A DNA stretch of 9,388 nt, from assembly GCA_019428955.1 (NCBI GenBank), contig JAHYJF010000133.1, positions 1-9,388 of the forward strand, given 5' to 3'. A program made the translations under genes and the position numbers. This document shows positions 1-6,189 of the stretch, in pieces. The number at the start of each line of letters is the position of its first letter. The first letter of the stretch is position 1. The notes below the pieces were generated by a model. It was not told the DNA's origin. It searched no databases and worked only from the letters and a program-made list of their open reading frames with translations. The DNA is from Burkholderiaceae bacterium (lineage in GTDB: Bacteria > Pseudomonadota > Gammaproteobacteria > Burkholderiales > Burkholderiaceae_E).

Positions 1-466
1 GGACCAGGGCGCTCTGGCGGACGCGGAATTTTTCCAGGCGTTCGGGCATCACCGGATCTGTGCCGGCGAGAATTGCCACCGCGAACAGCGCGGCATTGGC
101 CGCGCCGGCCTCGCCGATCGCGAAGGTCGCAACCGGAATACCCCGCGGCATCTGTACGATCGACAGCAGCGAATCCTCGCCGCGCAGGTACTTCGAGGGC
201 ATCGGCACGCCGAGCACCGGCAGGCAGGTCTTGGCGGCGATCACGCCCGCCAGATGTGCCGCGCCACCGGCACCGGCGATGATCGAGCGCATACCGCGCG
301 CCTGCGCGCCGGCTGCATACGCCAGGGTTTCGTCAGGGGTGCGATGGGCCGATGACACCAGCGCCTCGTAGGGCACCTCGAACTCGCGCAGCACCTCGAC
401 CGCGTGCTTCATCACTTCCCAGTCGCTGCTGCTGCCCATTACCACGCCTACCAGCGGTTCGCTCAT
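1..466 (-). CDS. purE: N5-carboxyaminoimidazole ribonucleotide mutase, class I PurE (3' end cut by window edge)
   Basis: The enzyme moves the carboxyl group of N5-CAIR to C4, giving CAIR in purine synthesis, in the cytosol. Translation from the ATG at 466 gives 155 codons with no stop before the left edge. Class I PurE is usually about 160-170 residues, so only a short C-terminal tail is missing. Visible motifs are the GSSSDW phosphate loop at residues 11-16, SAHRTP at 39-44 (catalytic-loop His41) and GAGGAAHLAG at 65-74 (His71), followed by the family's VQMPRGIPVATFAIG and GAANAAL stretches. The start is supported by a GAGGAG Shine-Dalgarno sequence at 475-480, 8 nt upstream and overlapping the end of purC, whose stop is 5 nt before this ATG. 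That arrangement suggests translational coupling with purC, whose enzyme uses the product. A purK gene may follow to the left, but this cannot be seen. Confidence 0.96.
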   Translation of the reverse strand, partial: MSEPLVGVVMGSSSDWEVMKHAVEVLREFEVPYEALVSSAHRTPDETLAYAAGAQARGMRSIIAGAGGAAHLAGVIAAKTCLPVLGVPMPSKYLRGEDSLLSIVQMPRGIPVATFAIGEAGAANAALFAVAILAGTDPVMPERLEKFRVRQSALV

Positions 467-471
467 GATGG

Positions 472-1371
472 TCACTCCTCCAGGCCGTGTCCGGTGATCC
501 GGCGCAAGGCCTCGCGGTATTTCTCGGCGGTGCGCTCAATGACGTCCGGCGGCAAGGTCGGCGCCGGCGCCTTCTTGTCCCATCCCGGCACCGTCTCAAG
601 ATAGTCGCGCACGAACTGCTTGTCGAATGACGGCGGCGAAATTCCCTGGCGGTAGGTATCCGCCGGCCAGAAGCGCGATGAATCGGCGGTGAGCACTTCG
701 TCCATCAGGTGCAAGGTGCCGCCGGCGTCGAGCCCAAACTCGAACTTGGTGTCGGCGATGATGATACCGCGCCTGGCTGCGTAGTCACGCGCCCGCGCAT
801 AGAGTTCGAGGCTGACCTTGCGGATCTGCTCGGCAAGCGGCTGGCCGATGCGCGCCACCATCTCGTCGAACGAGATGTTTTCGTCGTGCGCCCCGCCCTG
901 CTCCTTGCTGGCCGGCGTGAAGATCGGCTCGGGCAGCTCTTGCGCGAGCTGCAACCCGGCCGGCAGCGCAATGCCGCAGACCTTGCCGCTCGCCTGGTAG
1001 TCCTTCCAGCCCGAACCGATCAGATAGCCGCGCACCACCGCCTCGATCGGCACCGGCGTCAGCCGCTTGACCAGCATCGACCGGCCCTTGACCTGATCGA
1101 CCTCGTCGGCCTCGACGGCGGTCTCGGGAGCGATGCCGGTCAGATGGTTGGGAACCACGTCGGCGAGCATGCGGAACCAGAACAGCGCCATCTGAGTCAG
1201 GACCCGGCCCTTGTCCGGAATCGGCTCGTTCATGACCACGTCGAATGCCGACAGCCGGTCCGAAGTGACCATCAGCAAGCGGTCTTCGCCGACCGCGTAG
1301 TTGTCGCGCACCTTGCCCCTGGACAAGAGCGGCAGCGAATGAATTTGCGATTCGTACTGGCAATTTGACAT
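472..1371 (-). CDS. purC: Phosphoribosylaminoimidazole-succinocarboxamide (SAICAR) synthetase
   Basis: This enzyme joins CAIR to aspartate with ATP to form SAICAR, the step after PurE in purine synthesis. The protein has 299 residues. It belongs to the longer form of the family, which resembles yeast Ade1 in its LLSRGKVRDNY start, rather than the roughly 237-residue E. coli form. Both family signatures are present: VPIEAVVRGYLIGS at 107-120 and IIADTKFEFG at 204-213. HDENIS at 162-167 and DEVLTADSSRFW at 224-235 are further conserved active-site segments. The ATG at 1371 has a GAGAGG Shine-Dalgarno sequence 8 nt upstream (about 1380-1385). The gene follows fba after 30 nt, with no terminator between them, so it is probably co-transcribed with the carbon-metabolism genes. 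Confidence 0.97.
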   Translation of the reverse strand: MSNCQYESQIHSLPLLSRGKVRDNYAVGEDRLLMVTSDRLSAFDVVMNEPIPDKGRVLTQMALFWFRMLADVVPNHLTGIAPETAVEADEVDQVKGRSMLVKRLTPVPIEAVVRGYLIGSGWKDYQASGKVCGIALPAGLQLAQELPEPIFTPASKEQGGAHDENISFDEMVARIGQPLAEQIRKVSLELYARARDYAARRGIIIADTKFEFGLDAGGTLHLMDEVLTADSSRFWPADTYRQGISPPSFDKQFVRDYLETVPGWDKKAPAPTLPPDVIERTAEKYREALRRITGHGLEE

Positions 1372-1401
1372 GTTCGAGACCTCTCAAGAAGACTATCGCT
1401 G

Positions 1402-2466
1402 TTACTTGACGACCTGCGCCAGTTCACCCTTGCCGTAGCGCTCGATCATCACCGCCATCGCCAGCGGACGGATCTTGCTGGCCTGGCCGACGCAGCCGAA
1501 TTGCTCGTAGCGCTTGAGGCAGATCGAGCGCGCCGCCGCCGAAGCCGGCTTGAGATAGTCGCGGGGATCGAACTTGCCCGGGTTCTTGACCAGGTATTCA
1601 CGAATGGCACCGGTCATCGCCAGGCGGATGTCGGTGTCGATATTTATCTTGCGCACCCCGAAGAGAATCGCCTGCTGGATTTCCTCGACCGGCACGCCGT
1701 AGGTCTCCTTCATGTCGCCGCCATACTCTCGGATCTGGGTCAGCAGTTCCTGGGGCACCGACGATGAACCGTGCATCACCAGGTGGGTATTGGGAATGCG
1801 CCGGTTGATTTCCTTGATCCGCTCAATCGCCAGGATATCGCCGGTCGGCTTGCGCGAAAACTTGTAGGCGCCGTGGCTGGTGCCGATCGCGATCGCCAGC
1901 GCATCGACCTGGGTCCGCCTGACGAAATCGGCCGCCTGCTCGGGGTCGGTCAGCAGCTGCTCGCGCGTCATCGTGCCTTCGGCGCCATGGCCATCTTCCT
2001 TGTCGCCCTTCATGGTCTCGAGCGAGCCGAGGCAGCCCAGCTCGCCTTCGACGGTGACGCCGACGGCATGCGCCAGCGCGACGACGTTGCTGGTCACGTC
2101 GACGTTGTAGTCATAGCTGGCTATGGTCTTGCCGTCGGCAAGCAGCGAGCCGTCCATCATCACCGAGCTGAAGCCGAGCCGGATCGCCTGCTGGCAGATC
2201 GCCGGCGACTGGCCGTGGTCCTGGTGCATCACCACTGGCAGATGGGGGTAGCTCTCGACCGCGGCCTCGATCAGGTGGCGCAGGAACGACTCGCCGGCAT
2301 ATTTTCGGGCTCCCGCCGACGCCTGCATGATCACCGGCGCATCGAGCTCGTTGGCGGCCGACATGATCGCCTGCACCTGCTCGAGATTATTGACGTTGAA
2401 CGCCGGAATTCCGTAGCCGTTTTCGGCCGCGTGATCAAGCAACTGGCGCATGGATGCTAGGGGCAT
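1402..2466 (-). CDS. fba: Fructose-bisphosphate aldolase, class II (Zn-dependent, CbbA/Fba type)
   Basis: The enzyme reversibly splits fructose-1,6-bisphosphate into dihydroxyacetone phosphate and glyceraldehyde-3-phosphate. In Calvin-cycle relatives it also acts on sedoheptulose-1,7-bisphosphate. From the ATG at 2466 the product has 354 residues, the usual length for this subgroup. Visible features are the HQDHG metal/catalytic motif at 81-85, EGELGCLG at 140-147, zinc-ligand His198 in GTSHGAYKF, His232 in HGSSS, and the phosphate-binding INIDTD at 275-280. A TTG at 2493 would add nine residues, but it lies inside an inverted repeat. The ATG at 2466 has an AGAGGAG Shine-Dalgarno sequence about 9 nt upstream, and the family normally begins with MPL(A/V)S or similar. 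The stop is TAA at 1402-1404. The gene lies between pyk and purC in the same apparent transcript. Confidence 0.97.
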   Translation of the reverse strand: MPLASMRQLLDHAAENGYGIPAFNVNNLEQVQAIMSAANELDAPVIMQASAGARKYAGESFLRHLIEAAVESYPHLPVVMHQDHGQSPAICQQAIRLGFSSVMMDGSLLADGKTIASYDYNVDVTSNVVALAHAVGVTVEGELGCLGSLETMKGDKEDGHGAEGTMTREQLLTDPEQAADFVRRTQVDALAIAIGTSHGAYKFSRKPTGDILAIERIKEINRRIPNTHLVMHGSSSVPQELLTQIREYGGDMKETYGVPVEEIQQAILFGVRKINIDTDIRLAMTGAIREYLVKNPGKFDPRDYLKPASAAARSICLKRYEQFGCVGQASKIRPLAMAVMIERYGKGELAQVVK

Positions 2467-2469
2467 CGC

Positions 2470-2481
2470 GTATTTCTCCTC
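2470..2481 (-). promoter_or_regulatory. Ribosome binding site that fixes the fba start
   Basis: Read on the minus strand, AGAGGAGAAA ends a few bases before the ATG at 2466, with about 9 nt between AGGAG and the start. It is the clearest Shine-Dalgarno sequence in the operon and supports the 354-residue aldolase over the longer TTG-initiated reading. Confidence 0.7.
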
Positions 2482-2484
2482 TGG

Positions 2485-2500
2485 GCCGGCCAAGGCCGGC
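2485..2500 (-). repeat. Perfect inverted repeat (hairpin) between pyk and fba
   Basis: On the minus strand the bases are GCCGGCCTTGGCCGGC. In RNA this forms a six-base-pair GC stem closed by a CUUG tetraloop, a loop known to be unusually stable. It begins 9 nt after the pyk stop and ends just before the fba Shine-Dalgarno region. No T-run follows, so it is not a normal intrinsic terminator. An RNA-processing or mRNA-stabilising role is possible, but that is inference. Confidence 0.55.
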
Positions 2501-2508
2501 GGCTGTTA

Positions 2509-3948
2509 TCAATGGTTGAAGCCGACCTTGACGATCTTCATGGTGTTGGTGCCGCCCGGCTTGCCGATCGGCTCGCCGATCGTCATCACGATCAGGTCGC
2601 CGTGTTCGACCACCCCGGCCTGGAGCACGCGCATCTCAGCCTCGAGCAGCACCTGCTCGCGCTCCTTCGAGTGCACATCGAGGCTCAGCGGATGGACTTC
2701 GCGGAACAGGCTCATGCGCCGCCGGCCGGCCGCTGCCGGCGTGAGCGCATAGATCGGGACCCCGGAGTCGATCCGCGACATCCACAGCGCCGTCGAACCC
2801 GACTCGGTCAGCGCCACGATCGCCTTGACCTTGAGGCGCATCGCAACCCACAGGGCGCTCAGTGCGATCGACTGGTCGACCCGCGTGAAGGTACGGTTGA
2901 GAAACTCGTTGTCAAACGGCAGCGCGTCATGGCGGTCGGCCTCGAGGCAGACCCGGACCATGGATTCGACCGTCTCGACCGGATACTTGCCGGCGGCGGT
3001 TTCGGCCGAGAGCATCACCGCGTCGGTGCCGTCGAGCACCGCGTTGGCGATGTCGGAAACCTCGGCGCGGGTGGGCACCGGCGACTCGATCATCGACTCC
3101 ATCATCTGGGTCGCGGTGATCGTCAGCTTGTTGAGGCCCTTGGCCATCTTGATCATGCGCTTTTGCAGCGCCGGCACCGAGGCATCGCCGACTTCGACCG
3201 CCAGGTCTCCCCTGGCCACCATGATCCCGTCCGAGGCCAGGAGAATTTCCTCGAGATTGCCGATCGCCTCGAAGCGCTCGATCTTGGCGATGGTCAGGGC
3301 GCGGCCGCCGGCGGCCCGCATCAGCTCACGCGCCATGTACATGTCGGCAGCGTTCTTGGGAAACGACACGGCGAGAAAGTCGGCCTCGAGCTTGGCGGCC
3401 GTGCGGATATCGTCCATGTCCTTGGAGGTCAGTGCCGGCGCCGACAGACCCCCGCCCTGGCGGTTGATGCCCTTGCGGTTGGACAGCGTCCCGCCCACCA
3501 GCACGATGCACTCGATGGTGGACGATCCCAGGCGCTCGACGCGCATCGTGACCCGCCCGTCGTTGAGCAGCAAGGTGTCGCCGGGGGCGACGTCGTTGAC
3601 CAGTTCCGGATAGTCGAGCCCGACGCGCTCGCGGTTGCCGACTTGGCACTCGACGTCGAACGTGAAGCGCTCGCCGCTGACCAGTTCGACCTTGCCCTCG
3701 GCAAACGTCCCGATCCTGATCTTCGGACCCTGCAGGTCGGCCAGCACCCCGATGTCGCGATCCAGTCGCGCGGCAATCTCGCGCACATGCCCGATGGTCG
3801 CCGAGTGTTCCTCGACCGAGCCGTGCGAGAAATTGACCCGCATGACGTTGACCCCGGCCCGGATCAGGCGCTCGATCATCTCGGGCGAATTGGACGCCGG
3901 CCCCAGCGTGGCGACAATCTTGGTAGCCCGGGGCGAAGACTCGATCAT
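2509..3948 (-). CDS. pyk: Pyruvate kinase
   Basis: Pyruvate kinase converts phosphoenolpyruvate and ADP to pyruvate and ATP, the last step of glycolysis. From the ATG at 3948 the protein has 479 residues, normal for bacterial enzymes. The order is the TIM-barrel start PRATKIVATLGPAS at 6-19, MRVNFSHGS at 36-44, the B-domain lid at roughly 70-170, the signature lysine region AKIERFEAI at 221-229, metal-binding ARGDLAVE at 245-252 and ITATQMMESM at 277-286, the LSAETAAGKYPVE segment at 313-325, then the C-terminal allosteric domain. The start is uncertain. A TTG at 3981 would add 11 residues, and neither start has a good Shine-Dalgarno sequence. I prefer the ATG because homologues begin just before this conserved PR.TKIVATLGP segment. 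The gene lies 50 nt after pgk. Pyruvate kinase runs only in the catabolic direction, so its presence argues against an operon dedicated only to carbon fixation. Confidence 0.95.
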   Translation of the reverse strand: MIESSPRATKIVATLGPASNSPEMIERLIRAGVNVMRVNFSHGSVEEHSATIGHVREIAARLDRDIGVLADLQGPKIRIGTFAEGKVELVSGERFTFDVECQVGNRERVGLDYPELVNDVAPGDTLLLNDGRVTMRVERLGSSTIECIVLVGGTLSNRKGINRQGGGLSAPALTSKDMDDIRTAAKLEADFLAVSFPKNAADMYMARELMRAAGGRALTIAKIERFEAIGNLEEILLASDGIMVARGDLAVEVGDASVPALQKRMIKMAKGLNKLTITATQMMESMIESPVPTRAEVSDIANAVLDGTDAVMLSAETAAGKYPVETVESMVRVCLEADRHDALPFDNEFLNRTFTRVDQSIALSALWVAMRLKVKAIVALTESGSTALWMSRIDSGVPIYALTPAAAGRRRMSLFREVHPLSLDVHSKEREQVLLEAEMRVLQAGVVEHGDLIVMTIGEPIGKPGGTNTMKIVKVGFNH

Positions 3949-3998
3949 TTCAGTCCATGTATTGGCTCTCTGAACCGACAAGATACCGCTATTCCGCC

Positions 3999-5177
3999 TC
4001 AGGCGCGCGCCCTCAGCGCCGCCACCGCCGGCAGTTCCCGGCCCTCGAGGAATTCCAGGAAAGCTCCACCGCCCGTGGAGATGTATCCGACCCGGTCGGT
4101 GATGCCGAACTTGGCGATCGCCGCCAGGGTGTCGCCGCCGCCGGCAATCGAAAAAGCGCTCGAAGCGGCAATGGCTGCGGCAAGCGCACGGGTTCCGCCG
4201 GCAAACGCTTCATGCTCGAAAACGCCAATCGGTCCATTCCAGACGATCGTGCCCGCGCCCGCGATCATCGCTCCCAGCTCGGCCATCGTCCGGGGCCCGA
4301 AGTCGAGGATCCGGTCATCGCTGCCGACCTCGGCGACCGGCACCGTGCGGGCCACCGCGCTGGGGCTGAGATCGGCGGCCACGACCACGTCGACCGGCAA
4401 GGGCACGGCTGCGCCGCGTTCTCTCATGGCCTTGATGATGGTGCGGGCCTCTTCGACCAGGTCCGGCTCGGCCAGCGAGGCTCCGATGGCTACGCCCTCG
4501 GCCAGCAGGAAAGTATTGGCGATGCCGCCGCCGACGATCAGCTGATCGACCTTGTGCGCCAGCGACTCCAGAATCGTCAGCTTGGTCGAAACCTTTGACC
4601 CGGCCACGATCGCCACCAGCGGGCGGCGCGGCGCCTCGATCGCCTTGCCCAGCGCGTCCAGTTCGGCGCACAACAGCGGCCCGGCGCAGGCCACGAGGGC
4701 AAAGCGCGCCATGCCCTCGGTCGTTGCCTCGGCGCGGTGGGCGGTGCCGAAGGCATCGTTGACATAGACATCGCACAGTTGCGCCATGCGCCGTGCCAGG
4801 CCCTCGTCGTTGGCCTTCTCCCCAGGATTGACCCGGCAGTTCTCGAGCACCACCACGTGCCCGGCATTGACCGTGAAGTTGCCGTCGATCCAGTCACGCA
4901 CCAGTCGCGCTTCGCGGCCGAGCAGTTCACCGAGCCGATGGGCGACCGGGGCCAGTGAATCCTGAGGCCGCAACTCGCCCTCTTTGGGCCGGCCGAGGTG
5001 CGAAGTCACCATCACCGCCGCACCGGCGCGCAGGCAGAACTGAATTCCGGGGACCGACGCCCGGATCCGGGTGTCGTCGGCGATCGCTCCGGTATCGTCA
5101 AGCGGCACATTGAGATCGGCGCGGATGAAAACGCGCCGATCCTTCAACTCCTGGTCGACCAGCCGACGGAAATCCAT
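3999..5177 (-). CDS. pgk: Phosphoglycerate kinase
   Basis: The enzyme transfers phosphate reversibly between 1,3-bisphosphoglycerate and ADP, giving 3-phosphoglycerate and ATP, and acts directly after GAPDH. The 392-residue product matches the usual bacterial length of about 390-400. The N-terminal 3-PG domain shows FIRADLNVP at 17-25, SHLGRP at 59-64 and VNDAFGTAHRAE at 139-150. The C-terminal nucleotide domain shows AGSKVSTK at 192-199, GGGIANTF at 216-223, VWNGPIGVFE at 312-321 and GGGDT at 346-350, ending in STGGGAFLEFLEG at 367-379. The ATG at 5177 lies 1 nt after the gap stop. Only a weak purine-rich stretch in the end of gap could serve as a ribosome binding site, so coupling to gap translation is likely. 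Confidence 0.98.
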   Translation of the reverse strand: MDFRRLVDQELKDRRVFIRADLNVPLDDTGAIADDTRIRASVPGIQFCLRAGAAVMVTSHLGRPKEGELRPQDSLAPVAHRLGELLGREARLVRDWIDGNFTVNAGHVVVLENCRVNPGEKANDEGLARRMAQLCDVYVNDAFGTAHRAEATTEGMARFALVACAGPLLCAELDALGKAIEAPRRPLVAIVAGSKVSTKLTILESLAHKVDQLIVGGGIANTFLLAEGVAIGASLAEPDLVEEARTIIKAMRERGAAVPLPVDVVVAADLSPSAVARTVPVAEVGSDDRILDFGPRTMAELGAMIAGAGTIVWNGPIGVFEHEAFAGGTRALAAAIAASSAFSIAGGGDTLAAIAKFGITDRVGYISTGGGAFLEFLEGRELPAVAALRARA

Positions 5178-5178
5178 T

Positions 5179-6189
5179 TCACTTCGCGCTCATCAGTGCA
5201 ACCGTGGTATCCAGCATCCGGTTGGAGAAACCCCACTCGTTGTCATACCAGCTGCCCACCTTGACCAGCCGCCCCGAGACCTTGGTCAGCGAGGAATCGA
5301 AGGTGCTCGAAGCCGGGTCATGATTGAAATCGACCGACACCAGCGGTTCACTGGTATAGGCCAGCACACCCTTGAGTTCGCCTTCGGCTGCCGCCTTCAT
5401 CAGCGCGTTGACTTCGGCCACCGAGGTGTCGCGCGCCGCGATGAATGAAAGATCGACCAGCGAGACGTTGAGCGTCGGGACCCTGATCGCATAGCCGTCG
5501 AGGCGGCCGTTAAGTTCCGGCAGCACCAGGCCCACGGCACCGGCCGCGCCGGTCTTGGTCGGGATCATCGACATCGTCGCCGACCGGGCCCGGCGCAGGT
5601 CGGTGTGATAAACGTCGGTCAGCACCTGGTCGTTGGTGTAGGCGTGCACCGTGGTCATCAGTCCGCTGACCAGCCCGATCGCGGCGTGCAGCGGCTTGAC
5701 CAGCGGCGCCAGGCAATTGGTTGTGCAAGAGGCATTGGAGATCACCGTATCGCTTGCCTTGAGTACCGAGTGGTTGACGCCGAAGACCACGGTAGCATCG
5801 ATATCCTTACCGCCCGGGGCCGAAATGATGACCTTCTTCGCGCCGCCGGCGAGGTGGGCCGAGGCCTTTTCCTTGCTGGTGAAAAAACCGGTGCACTCCA
5901 GGACCACGTCGACGCCGAGCTCGCGCCAGGGCAGTTCGGCGGGGTTACGGTTGGCCAGCACCCGAATCCGATCACCGTTGACCACGATCGAGTCGCCATC
6001 GACCGCCACTGTGCCGGGAAACTTGCCGTGGGTGGTGTCATAGCGGGTGAGATGCGCGTTGGTTTCCGCGTCACCCAGATCGTTGATCGCGACAATTTCG
6101 ATCGGGTGCTTCTTGCCACCTTCGTAGTGCGCCCGCAGGATGTTGCGGCCGATCCTGCCGTAGCCATTGATGGCAACACGTATCGTCAT
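5179..6189 (-). CDS. gap: Glyceraldehyde-3-phosphate dehydrogenase, type I, probably NAD-preferring
   Basis: The enzyme converts glyceraldehyde-3-phosphate, phosphate and NAD(P)+ to 1,3-bisphosphoglycerate and works in both directions. The protein has 336 residues, normal for the family. The Rossmann nucleotide-binding motif INGYGRIGRN is at 7-16. The catalytic segment SNASCTTNCLAP at 151-162 carries nucleophile Cys155, with His182 in TVHAYTNDQ at the expected 27-residue spacing. WYDNEWGFSNR lies near the C terminus. Asp37 in AINDLGD matches the Asp that favours NAD over NADP in studied enzymes. The ATG overlaps the tkt stop as ATGA. A good AAGGA Shine-Dalgarno sequence lies 8 nt upstream inside the end of tkt. 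Confidence 0.98.
   Translation of the reverse strand: MTIRVAINGYGRIGRNILRAHYEGGKKHPIEIVAINDLGDAETNAHLTRYDTTHGKFPGTVAVDGDSIVVNGDRIRVLANRNPAELPWRELGVDVVLECTGFFTSKEKASAHLAGGAKKVIISAPGGKDIDATVVFGVNHSVLKASDTVISNASCTTNCLAPLVKPLHAAIGLVSGLMTTVHAYTNDQVLTDVYHTDLRRARSATMSMIPTKTGAAGAVGLVLPELNGRLDGYAIRVPTLNVSLVDLSFIAARDTSVAEVNALMKAAAEGELKGVLAYTSEPLVSVDFNHDPASSTFDSSLTKVSGRLVKVGSWYDNEWGFSNRMLDTTVALMSAK

Noticed and set aside
235..275. PurE has HLAGV where E. coli has HLPGM next to an active-site histidine.
   Set aside because: Ala in place of this Pro is, to my knowledge, frequent in other class I PurE proteins, so it is not a sign of altered function.
2512..4545. A 677-codon open frame on the plus strand, antisense to pyk and pgk.
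   Set aside because: It lies opposite two well-identified genes, has no recognisable domain and is rich in His, Arg and Asp. Long antisense frames are expected opposite GC-rich genes.
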